Notes: generated by a model from the letters alone, not told the origin. Positions 1 to 11,765 are shown, counted from the first letter of the stretch. The stretch: 64,000 nt of DNA from Amycolatopsis balhimycina FH 1894 (GCF_000384295.1 NZ_KB913037.1:9003508-9067507); one strand, 5' to 3'. Made by a program: numbers and translations.

Positions 1-61
1 CCAGGTCGCTCCCCCTCGGTGCACTACGCAGAACGGCGCGAGCGCGCACGAGGGTCCGTCC

Positions 62-119
62 GCCGGTCCTCGGTAGTGGTTCCCGGGAAGAGTCCCGGGG
101 GCTTCGATCGAAGACCGGC
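62..119 (+). promoter_or_regulatory. Structured 5' leader of pnp
   Basis: A nested stem-loop lies about 90 bases before the pnp start. The outer arms GCCGGTC (62-68) and GACCGGC (113-119) enclose an inner hairpin of CCCGGG (82-87) and CCCGGG (94-99) with a 6-base loop. Enterobacterial pnp mRNAs are autoregulated through a leader hairpin cleaved by RNase III. A similar role here is inference from position only. A terminator of an unseen upstream gene such as rpsO is the alternative, although no T-tract follows. Confidence 0.5.
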
Positions 120-205
120 CTCACTCCTCGAGCGTCCTCAGGCGAAATGGGTCCCAGGGTGGGAGACTCGCGCCGTATAGAAGGAACCAAAGAGGAGAAG
201 CATCT

Positions 206-2461
206 ATGACCGACTCCACCGGAGTCACCGTGCACGAGACCGAAGCCGTGATCGACAACGGCCGGTTCGGCACCCGCACCGTCCGCTTCGAGACGGGTCG
301 CCTCGCCAAGCAGGCCGCCGGCGCCGTCGTCGCGTACCTCGACGAAGAGACCATGCTGCTCTCGGCGACGACCGCGTCGAAGCACCCGAAGGACCACTTC
401 GACTTCTTCCCCCTGACGGTGGACGTCGAGGAGCGCATGTACGCGGCCGGCCGCATCCCCGGCGCGTTCTTCCGCCGCGAGGGCCGCCCGTCGACCGACG
501 CGATCCTGACCTGCCGCCTGATCGACCGGCCGCTGCGCCCGTCGTTCACCGACGGTCTCCGCAACGAGATCCAGGTCGTCATCACCGTCCAGAGCCTCAA
601 CCCGGACGACCCGTACGACGTGCTGGCCATCAACGCCGCGTCGGCGTCGACCCAGATCGCCGGCCTGCCGTTCTCCGGCCCGGTCGGCGGCGTGCGCGTC
701 GCGCTGGTCGAGGACCAGTGGGTCGCGTTCCCGACCTGGTCGCAGCTCGCGAAGGCCACCTTCAACATGGTCGTCGCGGGTCGCATCGTCGGTGACGACG
801 TCGCCATCATGATGGTCGAGGCCGAGGGCACCGAGAACACGCTCGACCTGATCGCCGCCGGCGGCAAGGCGCCGGACGAGGTCTCGGTCGCGCAGGGCCT
901 CGAGGCGTCCAAGCCGTTCATCAAGGTGCTGTGCGAGGCCCAGCAGCAGCTGGCCGACGTGTCCGCCAAGCCGACCGGCGACTTCCCGGTCTTCCTGGCC
1001 TACGAGCAGGACGCCTTCGAGGCCGTCGCCGCGATCGCGACCGACGACCTGGCGAACGCGCTCCAGATCGTCGGCAAGCAGGATCGCGACGCCGCGACCG
1101 ACCAGGTCAAGGCCGCCGTCCTGGAGAAGGTCGGCATCGGCGAGGGCGAAGCCTTCCAGGGCCGCGAGAAGGAGATCGGCGCCGCGTTCAAGGCGCTGTC
1201 CAAGAAGATCATGCGCAAGCGCGTTCTCACGGACAAGATCCGCATGGACGGCCGTGGCCTCACCGACATCCGGTCGCTCGCGGCCGAGGTCGCCGTGATC
1301 CCGCGGGCGCACGGTTCGGCGCTGTTCGAGCGCGGCGAAACCCAGATCCTGGGCGTCACCACGCTGAACATGCTTCGCCTGGAGCAGCAGATCGACTCGC
1401 TGTCCCCGGAGACGCACAAGCGCTACATGCACCACTACAACTTCCCGCCGTTCTCCACCGGCGAGACCGGCCGCGTCGGTTCGCCGAAGCGCCGCGAAAT
1501 CGGCCACGGCATGCTCGCCGAGCGCGCCCTGGTGCCGGTGCTGCCGAAGCGGGACGAGTTCCCGTACGCGATCCGCCAGGTCTCCGAGGCGCTGGGCTCC
1601 AACGGCTCGACGTCGATGGGCTCGGTCTGCGCGTCCACGATGGCGCTGTACAACGCCGGCGTGCCGCTGAAGGCGCCGGTCGCGGGTATCGCGATGGGCC
1701 TCATCTCCGACGAGGTCGACGGTGAGACCCGCTACGTCGCGCTGACCGACATCCTCGGTGCCGAAGACGCCATGGGCGACATGGACTTCAAGGTCGCCGG
1801 CACCAAGGACATCATCACCGCGCTGCAGCTGGACACGAAGCTCGACGGCATCCCCTCCGAGGTGCTCGCCGCCGCGCTGAAGCAGGCGAAGGACGCTCGT
1901 CACACCATCCTGGAGGTCATCGCCGAGGCGATCGACAGCCCGGACGAGATGAGCCCGTACTCGCCGCGCGTCACCAGCGTGAAGATCCCGGTGGACAAGA
2001 TCGGCGAGGTCATCGGCCCGAAGGGCAAGATGATCAACTCGATCACCGAGCAGACCGGTGCCGACATCTCCATCGAGGACGACGGCACGATCTACGTGGG
2101 CGCGGCCGACGGCCCGTCGGCGGAGGCGGCGATCGACCTGATCAACGCCATCGCCAACCCGCAGCTGCCCAAGGTCGGCGAGCGCTTCCTCGGCACCGTG
2201 GTGAAGACGGCCGCGTTCGGCGCGTTCGTCTCGCTGCTGCCGGGCAAGGACGGCCTGGTGCACATCTCCAAGCTGGGCAGCGGCAAGCGGATCAACAAGG
2301 TCGAAGACGTGGTCAACGTGGGCGACAAGCTCCGCGTCGAGATCGCCGACATCGACAACCGCGGCAAGATCAGCCTGATCGTGGTCAAGGAGGACGAAGC
2401 CCCGGCCGCCGCCGAGGCTGACGCGCCCGCCGCCGACGCCGAGACGGCCGACGCCCAGTAA
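206..2461 (+). CDS. pnp: Polyribonucleotide nucleotidyltransferase (PNPase)
   Basis: PNPase is a phosphorolytic 3'-5' exoribonuclease that also adds 3' tails; it works as a trimer in RNA decay. The 751-residue protein has the full family layout: a first RNase PH domain in the N-terminal third, a helical linker, a second RNase PH domain (about 335-550), a KH domain with its GPKG loop near residue 600, and an S1 domain (about 657-725). It ends in an acidic Ala/Glu/Asp tail, common in actinobacteria. A strong ribosome site (AGAGGAGAAG) precedes the ATG by 6 bases. The M16 peptidase gene follows after a long hairpin, as in many actinomycetes. Confidence 0.98.
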   Translation: MTDSTGVTVHETEAVIDNGRFGTRTVRFETGRLAKQAAGAVVAYLDEETMLLSATTASKHPKDHFDFFPLTVDVEERMYAAGRIPGAFFRREGRPSTDAILTCRLIDRPLRPSFTDGLRNEIQVVITVQSLNPDDPYDVLAINAASASTQIAGLPFSGPVGGVRVALVEDQWVAFPTWSQLAKATFNMVVAGRIVGDDVAIMMVEAEGTENTLDLIAAGGKAPDEVSVAQGLEASKPFIKVLCEAQQQLADVSAKPTGDFPVFLAYEQDAFEAVAAIATDDLANALQIVGKQDRDAATDQVKAAVLEKVGIGEGEAFQGREKEIGAAFKALSKKIMRKRVLTDKIRMDGRGLTDIRSLAAEVAVIPRAHGSALFERGETQILGVTTLNMLRLEQQIDSLSPETHKRYMHHYNFPPFSTGETGRVGSPKRREIGHGMLAERALVPVLPKRDEFPYAIRQVSEALGSNGSTSMGSVCASTMALYNAGVPLKAPVAGIAMGLISDEVDGETRYVALTDILGAEDAMGDMDFKVAGTKDIITALQLDTKLDGIPSEVLAAALKQAKDARHTILEVIAEAIDSPDEMSPYSPRVTSVKIPVDKIGEVIGPKGKMINSITEQTGADISIEDDGTIYVGAADGPSAEAAIDLINAIANPQLPKVGERFLGTVVKTAAFGAFVSLLPGKDGLVHISKLGSGKRINKVEDVVNVGDKLRVEIADIDNRGKISLIVVKEDEAPAAAEADAPAADAETADAQ

Positions 2462-2476
2462 GACAGCTCGTTGGTT

Positions 2477-2525
2477 CGTGAAGGCCACCTTGAGGAACTT
2501 CAAGTTCCTCAAGGTGGCCTTCACG
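2477..2525. repeat. Long perfect hairpin downstream of pnp (ACTTCAAGT family, copy 1)
   Basis: A 49-base perfect inverted repeat with arms of about 22 bp around a tight centre, ACTTCAAGT. It sits between the pnp stop and the peptidase start, so it could act as a terminator or mRNA-end protector for pnp; no T-run follows. A related copy lies at 19948-19998. The two differ at several arm positions, and each difference is matched on the opposite arm. Confidence 0.9.
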
Positions 2526-2545
2526 GCAAGTTGAGTAAGGACCCC

Positions 2546-5102
<2,557 letters not shown>

Positions 5103-5103
5103 T

Positions 5104-6060
5104 TCAGGTACCGAGTAGCTCCGGCGCGAAGATTTCTTCGACCTGCCATCGTCGCGAGGACAAGCCCTGCTCGTGGTGGTACCGGAGGTATGTGTCGAGG
5201 GTGGTGCGGTTGGCCGCGACGCCGTAGGGCCACCAGTCCTCGCCGAACTCGGCGAGGGTGTCGTCGACCAGCGCGTTCAGCCACGGCACCATCGTCTGGA
5301 CCTGGTAGAGCCGCCGGCCCCGGCGGTAGCGATCGGCCGCGGCGTCTTTCGCGGCTTCGAACATGGCGTAGACGCGGCGGGCCAGGCCCGGGTCGTCCCG
5401 GAGGAGGTCTCGCCGCACCACGATCGTGTGCATGATCGGGAAGATCCCGGTGCGGCGGTGGTAGTCGCGTTCCCGTGCCGGGAAGTCCGGGAACAGGCGG
5501 CCGACGTTCGGGGAGCCGTCGAGGACGCACTGCGGGACGTTGGCGGAGAACAGCGCGTCGAGCTCACCGGCGTCGAGCATGGCGCTCAGCGTCTTCCCCG
5601 CTCCGGCCGTGGTGACGTCGACGGCGTCGGGGTGCGGGTGCGGGATGAAGCCGAAGGGCGCCGACGGGTGTTCGAGGCCGCCGATCACCCAGTGGTTCGC
5701 CTCGGGCCGAAACCCGTGTTCGTCCATCAGGATGCCCTTGGCCCAGACGCCCGAGTCCTGCCCGTAGGTGCCGAACTCGCCGATGGTCCGGCCGGTGAGA
5801 TCCGCCGGTCCGGTGATCCCTGAACGGGTGTTGACGAAGACGCACGAGTGCCGGAACACCCGGTTCGGGAAGATCGGCAGCGCCACATACGGCGTGCCCT
5901 CTTCGAGTAGGCGCAGGTAGAACGTCAGGCCGAGTTCGGCGACGTCGAGTTCGCCGCGGACCACCCGTTCGAAGATCTCGGGCAGCGTGGCGGCGGTTTC
6001 GACGGACGTGCTTTCGAACAGCTGCCGGGTCGTGTCGTAGGGGAAGCATCCGATCTTCAT
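5104..6060 (-). CDS. Periplasmic-binding-fold protein, 4,5-dihydroxyphthalate decarboxylase-like
   Basis: About 318 residues from the ATG at 6060; an alternative ATG lies 4 codons upstream at 6072. The sequence shows the type-2 binding-protein pattern of the NMT1/Pht5 group: an N-terminal MKIGCFPYD strand, a central ADLTGRTIGEFGTYGQDSGV segment, and a C-terminal EDWWPYG motif. No signal peptide or lipobox is visible, which favours a cytoplasmic enzyme such as an aromatic-acid decarboxylase over a transporter subunit; no ABC permease is nearby. It is divergent from a disrupted LysR gene that may once have controlled it. The substrate is unknown. Confidence 0.7.
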   Translation of the reverse strand: MKIGCFPYDTTRQLFESTSVETAATLPEIFERVVRGELDVAELGLTFYLRLLEEGTPYVALPIFPNRVFRHSCVFVNTRSGITGPADLTGRTIGEFGTYGQDSGVWAKGILMDEHGFRPEANHWVIGGLEHPSAPFGFIPHPHPDAVDVTTAGAGKTLSAMLDAGELDALFSANVPQCVLDGSPNVGRLFPDFPARERDYHRRTGIFPIMHTIVVRRDLLRDDPGLARRVYAMFEAAKDAAADRYRRGRRLYQVQTMVPWLNALVDDTLAEFGEDWWPYGVAANRTTLDTYLRYHHEQGLSSRRWQVEEIFAPELLGT

Positions 6061-6130
6061 GACTCCGATCATCGGCGCGGACGGCCCGGGGCGTCCAAGA
6101 CCGGTTCCGCAAACTCGATACTCTGGGGGT

Positions 6131-6980
6131 ATGGATTTGCGGGTGCTCCGGTACTTCGTCGCGGTGGCCGAGGAACGGAACGTGGGTCGCGCGGCGGGCC
6201 CTGCACATGGCGCAGCCGCCGCTGAGCCGCGCCGTGCGCGGGCTGGAGGACGAGCTGGGCGCGACGCTGTTCGAGCGCACGCCCAAGGGCGTCACGCTCA
6301 CCGACGCGGGCACTGTCCTGTACGACGAGGCTGTCGCGCTGCTGGCGCGAGCCGGACGCATCCGCGACCGCGTGACCACGGCGGCGGGTGCGGCGACCCT
6401 GACGGTCGGAACGCTGGCGGACGCCGCCGAGCAGGTCGGCGCCCGGCTGGTCCCGCTGTTCCGCGAGCAGCACCCGCACGTCGACGTGCGGGTGCACGAA
6501 GCCGACCTCGCCGATCCGACGGCCGGGCTGCGCGCCGGCCTGGTCGACGTGGCGTTGACCAGGACGCCCTTCGAGCGGACGGGAATCGGCGTCCACGTGC
6601 TGCGCCCGGTGCGGGTGGGGGTGGTGCTCCGGGACGACGACCCCCTGGCCGACCGGACCGCGGTGTCGGCCCCGGACCTGGCCGGGCGCCGCTGGGTCCG
6701 GCTCCCGGACGGCACCGACCCCCGCTGGACGGCCTACTGGACGGGCGGCCCGCCCGGCGACGACGCCCCGGTCATGCGGACGATCCAGGAGTGCCTGCAG
6801 GCGGTGCTGTGGAACGGCACCGCGGCACTCGCCCCGGTGGACCAGCCACTGCCGGCGGGCTTGCGCGTCGTCCCGATGTCCGATCGCCCGCCGAGCGAGC
6901 TGGTGGTGGCGTGGCCCAAGGCGGCGAGCAGCCCGCTCGTCCGCGGCTTCGTGCGCATCGCGGCTGGAGCAGGCTGGTGA
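6131..6980 (+). pseudogene. LysR-family regulator interrupted by a frameshift in the HTH
   Basis: Reading from the ATG at 6131 gives a normal LysR start (MDLRVLRYFVAVAEERNVGR). Around 6191-6200 the frame is lost, and the continuation (HMAQPPLSRAVRGLEDELGA, then the effector domain to 6980) lies in another frame. The expected join is GRAA-R-A-LHM, so two bases appear to be missing from a CG-rich run, or one is extra. Joined, the product would be about 283 residues, a normal LysR length. A start at the ATG at 6207 would remove half the DNA-binding helix. A sequencing error is possible. Confidence 0.8.
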
Positions 6981-7729
6981 CGCTGGTGCTCAAGCTCGTC
7001 TTGGCGCCCTTGCTGGTCGTCGGTTCATCGCTGGCCGGACGGCGCTGGGGCCCCGGGCTGACGGGCTTGCTGGTCGCGATGCCGGTGGTCGCGGGCCCGA
7101 TCCTGCTGATCACGTACCTCGAGCACGGTCCGGCGTTCGTCGCGCGGGCCGCGTCGGCGTCGCTGCTCGGGCTGGTGTCCTTGGCGGCGTTCGCGGTGGT
7201 CTTCGCGCGGGTGTCCCGGACGCGGGGGTGGGGCGGGACGCTGGTGCTCGGCTGGCTCGTGTGCCTGTCCCTGGACCTGGCGCTGTCGTTCGCGCCGGTG
7301 CCGGTGTGGGTTGCCCTGGGCCTGGCCTGGGCCGCGGCTTGGACGGGCACGCGGCTGCTGCCGGTCCTGGAGGAGGCCCGGCCGGTGACGCTGCCGTGGT
7401 GGGACCTGCCTGCCCGGGCGGTCGCGACGGCCGGGCTCGTGCTGGTCCTGACGGCCGCGGCCGGGTGGCTCGGCCCGGATCTGACGGGGGTGCTGGCGCC
7501 CTTCCCGACCGGGACGAGCGTCGTGGTGGTGTTCGCCTTGGTCCAAGGTGGCTCGTCGGCGGCCGCGGCGACCGCGCGGGGTGTGCTGCGCGGGCTCGGC
7601 GGGTTTTCGGCGTTTTGTTTGCTGGTGGCGGTGCTGGCCGAGCCGATCGGCGGGTGGGCTTTCGCCGTTGCGGTCCTGGGGACCGGGGTGTGGCAATTCG
7701 CTGACAGTTGTCGTTCGTTCGGGAAATGA
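6977..7729 (+). CDS. Polytopic membrane protein of unknown function
   Basis: A 250-residue, very hydrophobic protein with about eight predicted membrane helices in pairs (starting LVLKLVLAPLLVVGSSLAG) and no large soluble domain. The GTG start overlaps the stop of the lysR frame, so it was probably co-transcribed with that regulator. The motif MPVVAGPILL in helix 2 and the late FPTGTSVVVVFALVQGG segment give it two similar halves. I do not recognise the family with confidence. A small exporter is a guess from shape alone. Confidence 0.75.
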   Translation: MTLVLKLVLAPLLVVGSSLAGRRWGPGLTGLLVAMPVVAGPILLITYLEHGPAFVARAASASLLGLVSLAAFAVVFARVSRTRGWGGTLVLGWLVCLSLDLALSFAPVPVWVALGLAWAAAWTGTRLLPVLEEARPVTLPWWDLPARAVATAGLVLVLTAAAGWLGPDLTGVLAPFPTGTSVVVVFALVQGGSSAAAATARGVLRGLGGFSAFCLLVAVLAEPIGGWAFAVAVLGTGVWQFADSCRSFGK

Positions 7730-7752
7730 CGGGCTTTCGTAGCATCGCCCGC

Positions 7753-8580
7753 ATGAAACCGACTTCACCGGGTACTCGGGCGTTGTCCGCTTCGCTGCGC
7801 GAAGTACGCGAAGCACGGAAGTTTGGGTTGCGTGAGCTGGCGCGGGCGCTCGAGGTCGACCCGCGACTGTTGTCCCAGTGGGAGCTGGGAGTTCGGGTGC
7901 CGCCGGTCGAGGAGGTCGCGCGGATTCTCGGGTATCTGCGGGTGGATCGCGCGGTAACGAGCCGGATCTTGTCCCTGGCGCAGCATGTCGAGGGTCCCAA
8001 CTGGCTGGACTCCAACCCGTCGGATCTGCCAGCCGCGCTCACGGCGGTCATGCAGTGCGAACGTTCGGCGAGCCTGATCACCAACTGGTCGCCGCTCATC
8101 ATTCCGGGCCTGTTGCAGACTCCCGACTACGCGCGCGCTTTGCTCGCCGCCTCCGACATCAAGGCGGAGGAGATCGATGCGCGGCTGGTGGCCCGCCTGA
8201 AACGGCAGCGCATTCTCTCCGGGTACGACCCGGTTCGGCTCAAGGCCATCATCTCCGAACTGGCGATCCGGGAGGTAGTCGGCGATGCGGACATCATGTC
8301 CGACCAGGTCGATCACCTGCTGCGCTTAGCTGTTACATCTAACATTTCAGTGCGGATCGTGCCTAATGAAGTGGGGTATCACCCGGGCAAGATCGGCATG
8401 TTCGCCCTTTACGAGTTCTCGGCGGATTCCGCGATCGTGTACATCGAGCACCACCACGCCAGTGCGTTCATCAACGAGTTGGAGGCTACCGACAGCTACC
8501 GGAAGCTCGTTAAGCTCTTGCAGGGCAAGGCATTGACCGAGGACGCCTCACTGGGCTTGCTTCGGGAGGCGGCGCGATAG
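7753..8580 (+). CDS. XRE-family regulator with DUF5753 domain
   Basis: A 275-residue protein. An N-terminal helix-turn-helix (about residues 12-65, LRELARALEVDPRLLSQWEL) is followed by the DUF5753 domain, with its signature YARALL and a late VYIEHHHAS segment. Such regulators are multiplied in Streptomyces and Pseudonocardiaceae and typically sit next to a small DUF397 gene, as here; the WhiJ/BldB-type pairs affect differentiation. I chose the ATG at 7753. An open frame extends upstream, but those codons look unlike the family. The partner starts 12 bases after the stop. Confidence 0.9.
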   Translation: MKPTSPGTRALSASLREVREARKFGLRELARALEVDPRLLSQWELGVRVPPVEEVARILGYLRVDRAVTSRILSLAQHVEGPNWLDSNPSDLPAALTAVMQCERSASLITNWSPLIIPGLLQTPDYARALLAASDIKAEEIDARLVARLKRQRILSGYDPVRLKAIISELAIREVVGDADIMSDQVDHLLRLAVTSNISVRIVPNEVGYHPGKIGMFALYEFSADSAIVYIEHHHASAFINELEATDSYRKLVKLLQGKALTEDASLGLLREAAR

Positions 8581-8592
8581 TTCGGAGGCAGC

Positions 8593-8835
8593 GTGTTCAC
8601 GTGGCGAAAGTCGAGCTATACCGCGAAAGAAGAGTGTGTCGAGGTTGGCTACGACTGGCACAAGTCGAGTTACAGCGGGGCAGCCGAGTGCGTCGAGGTG
8701 GCGCTCTCCGAGACCGTCGGGGTCCGGGACACAAAAGCGCGCCACCTCGGCCAGCTCACCGTCTCACCTGCCGCGTGGACTGCCTTGTGCACAGCGGCTT
8801 CAGTGGTGCAGCCAGCCCGCGAACATCGCGGGTGA
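8593..8835 (+). CDS. DUF397 protein with duplicated N-terminal motif
   Basis: An 80-residue partner of the upstream XRE regulator. DUF397 proteins normally have one W-x-KSSYS-x-CVEVA motif at the start. This one carries it twice, WRKSSYTAKEECVEV then WHKSSYSGAAECVEVAL, exactly 18 codons apart (8602 and 8656), followed by the usual VRDTKARHLGQLTVSPAAW core. The pair resembles a toxin-antitoxin or regulator-antagonist unit. The 3' end overlaps the convergent membrane-protein gene by 36 bases. Confidence 0.88.
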   Translation: MFTWRKSSYTAKEECVEVGYDWHKSSYSGAAECVEVALSETVGVRDTKARHLGQLTVSPAAWTALCTAASVVQPAREHRG

Positions 8836-9318
8836 AGCCGCGATCAAACTGAAGCGGATCCACCTTCCGGCCAGTCCCGTGGTGAGGAAGGTCGCGAGCC
8901 GCATCCGCACCAGCCCGGCCAGCACGCTCGTCGCCATGAACGGCGGCAACCCCACCAGGGAACTCACTCCGTAGGTGCCGGCCATCCAGTGCGGGTGCCG
9001 GTGGCAGCGCTCGCGCAGCCGCTCGACCCACCCGCGGATCCGTTTGGTCCGCAGCTGCCAGCGCACGCGCCGAGGCGTCATCGGGCGTTCGCGGTGCAGC
9101 CGGTCGTGCAACGGCTTCGGCAGCTTGATCGTCCCGCGCGCGGCCAGGTAGTAGAGCGTCTTCCCGGCGATCTGCCCGACCGCCACCGCCGCCCCGAGCC
9201 ACAGCCAGTGGAGTCCCGGCTGGCTCGCGCACAGCCCGAGCAGGAAGACTTCGGCGTTGATCAGCGGCACGATGGCCGAACCGAACGCGACGCCCAGCGT
9301 CAGCAGGATCCAGCTCAT
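8800..9318 (-). CDS. VTT/DedA-like small membrane protein
   Basis: A 172-residue integral membrane protein. Helices lie at about residues 3-25, 33-55 and, near the C-terminus, 115-165. The central loop is very basic and contains LYYLAARG, reminiscent of the YqaA/DedA group. The ATG at 9318 is preceded by GGAGGTGACACG, so I chose it over an ATG 12 codons upstream. DedA-type proteins act in lipid flipping or envelope homeostasis; for this one that is inference. Its end overlaps the DUF397 gene tail-to-tail. Confidence 0.75.
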   Translation of the reverse strand: MSWILLTLGVAFGSAIVPLINAEVFLLGLCASQPGLHWLWLGAAVAVGQIAGKTLYYLAARGTIKLPKPLHDRLHRERPMTPRRVRWQLRTKRIRGWVERLRERCHRHPHWMAGTYGVSSLVGLPPFMATSVLAGLVRMRLATFLTTGLAGRWIRFSLIAASPAMFAGWLHH

Positions 9319-9471
9319 CGTGTCACCTCCCGAAAATCGCTCGCGTTCTACCAAGTTATCAGTTCGAAATCTCCGCGCACGGGGGTTGGCCCCCGTCTTC
9401 GGCCGGTGGTCCGCACCAGAAGATCACCTGCCGGACGGCTTCCCGTCACCTCCCGTCGGAACACTGACGGG

Positions 9472-10137
9472 GTGGCCGCCGAGCAACCCCGTACGCCCGC
9501 TGACCGATTCGGCGCCCTCTGCCAGGCCGTCGTGCGCGTACTGCCGCTGGGTCTGTCGCGGATCGTGGCCCCGACGGTTCTCGGCTTCTGCCTCATCAAC
9601 GGCTTCACGTTCGGCGTCGATCTCGCGCTGCTGACCGTCTTTCACGGGCTGCTGGGCTGGCCTGTCTGGCTGGCGATCACGCTGGCGTACCTCTGCGCGT
9701 TCGGGCTGAGTTTCGTGCTGAACCGGACGTTCAACTTCCATTCCCACGCCGCCGTGGGAACCCAGCTGGCGCTTTACATCGTGGCGATTGCCGTCAATTA
9801 CGCGGTGTTCCTGCTGGGTGTGGGTGCGGGACTGACGGCGCTGGGCGTCGAATACCACGTCTCGCGGCTGGTCGCGGGCGCCTGCGAGGGCGTGTTCATG
9901 TACGCCGTGATGCGGTGGGTGCTCTTCCGGGACTCAGGCCAGGCCGAGGTCGAGGGTGCCGGTGAGCCGGACCTCGCGGACCATGCGCTCGCCGGTGTCG
10001 AGGGTGCGGACCGTGCCGTCGGGGTTCCAGCCGGCCCGGCGGTAGAAGCCGAGGGAGGCGTGGTCGCCCTGGGCGACCCAGGCGATGCCGCGGGAGGCGC
10101 CGTCGGCCCGCAGGCCCGCGGCGGCCGTCGCGAGTAG
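9472..10137 (+). CDS. GtrA-like membrane protein with antisense C-terminal extension
   Basis: Residues 1-154 form a GtrA-type protein: four membrane helices, the family's LSFVLNRTFNF motif between helices 2 and 3, and the end motif MRWVLFR. GtrA proteins help move polyprenyl-linked sugars across the membrane. The usual stop after the last motif is absent. The frame continues about 68 codons, complementary to the end of the GNAT gene, and ends at 10137. The tail has the Gly/Ala/Val-rich look of an antisense shadow. The GTG start has only a weak ribosome site. Confidence 0.7.
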   Translation: MAAEQPRTPADRFGALCQAVVRVLPLGLSRIVAPTVLGFCLINGFTFGVDLALLTVFHGLLGWPVWLAITLAYLCAFGLSFVLNRTFNFHSHAAVGTQLALYIVAIAVNYAVFLLGVGAGLTALGVEYHVSRLVAGACEGVFMYAVMRWVLFRDSGQAEVEGAGEPDLADHALAGVEGADRAVGVPAGPAVEAEGGVVALGDPGDAAGGAVGPQARGGRRE

Positions 10138-10491
10138 CCGTCCGGCGTGGCCGCGGCGTCCCCACCGCGGCTCGACGAGCAGGGTGGCGATCAGGCCGGT
10201 GGTGTCCGCGTCCTCGGGCAGGCTCCCATCAGCCTGGGCGACCTCGCCTTCGGGCGCGGGGCCGGCGACGCAGAACCCGACGGTGAACTCGCCTTCGGTG
10301 GCGACGTAGACCTGGCTGTCCGGGTAGTCGATGGTCTCGGTCCAGGTGCCGGCGAGGTCGGTGGCGTCCAGCTCCGCGAGGGCCTGCTTGCCTAGCAGGT
10401 CCTCGTAGGCGGCGTGCCAGGTGTCGCGCTGGATGCGGGCGATCTCCGCGGCGTCGGACAGGTCGGCGGGACGGACGGCGGCGTCGCTCAT
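9934..10491 (-). CDS. GNAT-family N-acetyltransferase
   Basis: A 185-residue protein with the GNAT fold: an N-terminal AEIARIQRDTWHAAYEDLL helix pair, the central strand VGFCVAG, the acetyl-CoA pyrophosphate loop in LLVEPRWGRRGHAGRLLA (motif A), and the late NPDGT segment after an ASLGFYRRAGW motif B. The substrate is unknown. Its last 200 bases are overlapped on the other strand by the extended GtrA frame. Confidence 0.88.
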   Translation of the reverse strand: MSDAAVRPADLSDAAEIARIQRDTWHAAYEDLLGKQALAELDATDLAGTWTETIDYPDSQVYVATEGEFTVGFCVAGPAPEGEVAQADGSLPEDADTTGLIATLLVEPRWGRRGHAGRLLATAAAGLRADGASRGIAWVAQGDHASLGFYRRAGWNPDGTVRTLDTGERMVREVRLTGTLDLGLA

Positions 10492-10550
10492 GGGTGCTGA
10501 ACATAGCGGTGCCGGTTTTTGTCGGTGGTGGGTGGCACCATGACGGGACC

Positions 10551-11765
10551 ATGCAAACGATCAGTGTCTCGACGGCCCGGAAGACGTTCCTGGCCGCACA
10601 GGGCTTCGCCGACCCACGTCCGTCCGTCGTGCCGTCACGGCGGCACCTGAAACGCGTGCTCTCCCGGGTGCAGCTGCTGCAGCTGGACTCGGTGAACGTC
10701 GCGGTCCGGGCGCACTACATGCCGGTGTTCTCGCGGCTGGGCGCGTACGACCCGGCGCTGCTGGACACGGCGGCGTGGGCGCACTCGGCACGTCAGCCGC
10801 GGCTGCTGGTGGAGACGTGGGCGCACGAGGCGAGCCTGCTGCCGATCGAGGACTGGCCGTTGCTCCGTTCGCGCGCGAAGCGCGACGGCTGGTGGAAGCA
10901 CTACCGGCCGCTGATCGAGAAGTCGCCGGGGCTGGTCGAGGAGATCCTGTCCGTGGTCAAGGAGCTGGGCCCGATCGGCGCGGGCGGCATCGAACGCGCG
11001 GTGGAGGCGGACGCCCAGCGGCGGGGGCCGGGGTCGTGGTGGGAGCGGTCGGAGGTCAAACGCATCTGCGAGTACCTGTTCGGCATCGGCCAGCTGACGA
11101 CGGGCACCCGGCGCTCCTTCGAACGCCTCTACGACCTCACCGAGCGGGTGGTTCCCCCGGAGATCCTGTCGCAGTCGGTGTCGGCGGAGGAGGGCGCGCG
11201 GGGGCTGATCGAGCGGTCGGCGCGGGCACTGGGCGTGGCGACGGAGACGGACTTGCGCGACTACTACCGCCTCGGCCCGGCCCCGGCGCGCCAGGCGGTG
11301 GCCGAGCTGGTGGAGTCCGGGATCCTGGAGCCGGTGGCGGTCCACGGCTGGAAGGCCGCGGCCTACCGCCACACGGCGGCTCGCACGCCGAGGACGGTGA
11401 CGGGCCGGGCGCTGCTGTGCCCGTTCGACCCGCTGATCTGGGAACGCGCCCGCACCGAGCGGCTCTTCGGGTTCCACTACCGGATCGAGATCTACGTCCC
11501 GGAGCCGAAACGGTTGTACGGGTACTACGTGTTCCCGTTCCTGCTGGACGGTTCGCTGGTGGCGCGGGTCGACCTGAAGTCCGACCGCGCGGCCGGCGTC
11601 CTGCGGGTCCACGGCGCGTTCGCGGAGGAGGGCGCGGACGTGGCCAGGGTGCTCCCGGAACTGGCGGCGGAGCTGCGCCACATGGCGGAGTGGCTCGGCC
11701 TGTCGGGAGTGGCGGTGGGCACGCGGGGCGACCTGGTCCGGCCACTGGCGAAGCTGGTGCGCTGA
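10551..11765 (+). CDS. YcaQ/AlkX-like winged-helix DNA glycosylase
   Basis: A 404-residue protein of the HTH_42 superfamily. This family includes E. coli YcaQ and the Streptomyces AlkZ-type enzymes that unhook DNA interstrand cross-links. The catalytic QxD motif is seen as QLLQLDSVNV near residue 45. Three winged-helix modules and a beta-barrel-like C-terminal half (LFGFHYRIEIYVPEPKRLYG) follow. I chose the ATG at 10551. Members close to biosynthetic clusters give self-resistance, but no such cluster is evident here, so general repair is the likelier role. Confidence 0.85.
   Translation: MQTISVSTARKTFLAAQGFADPRPSVVPSRRHLKRVLSRVQLLQLDSVNVAVRAHYMPVFSRLGAYDPALLDTAAWAHSARQPRLLVETWAHEASLLPIEDWPLLRSRAKRDGWWKHYRPLIEKSPGLVEEILSVVKELGPIGAGGIERAVEADAQRRGPGSWWERSEVKRICEYLFGIGQLTTGTRRSFERLYDLTERVVPPEILSQSVSAEEGARGLIERSARALGVATETDLRDYYRLGPAPARQAVAELVESGILEPVAVHGWKAAAYRHTAARTPRTVTGRALLCPFDPLIWERARTERLFGFHYRIEIYVPEPKRLYGYYVFPFLLDGSLVARVDLKSDRAAGVLRVHGAFAEEGADVARVLPELAAELRHMAEWLGLSGVAVGTRGDLVRPLAKLVR

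Noticed and set aside
2471..2545. Upstream in-frame extension of the M16 peptidase
   Set aside because: The 25 extra codons lie in the palindromic repeat and have no ribosome site, while the ATG at 2546 has one.
6207..6980. A shorter, intact LysR gene starting at the ATG at 6207
   Set aside because: It would lack the first helices of the DNA-binding domain, and the missing part is present immediately upstream in another frame.
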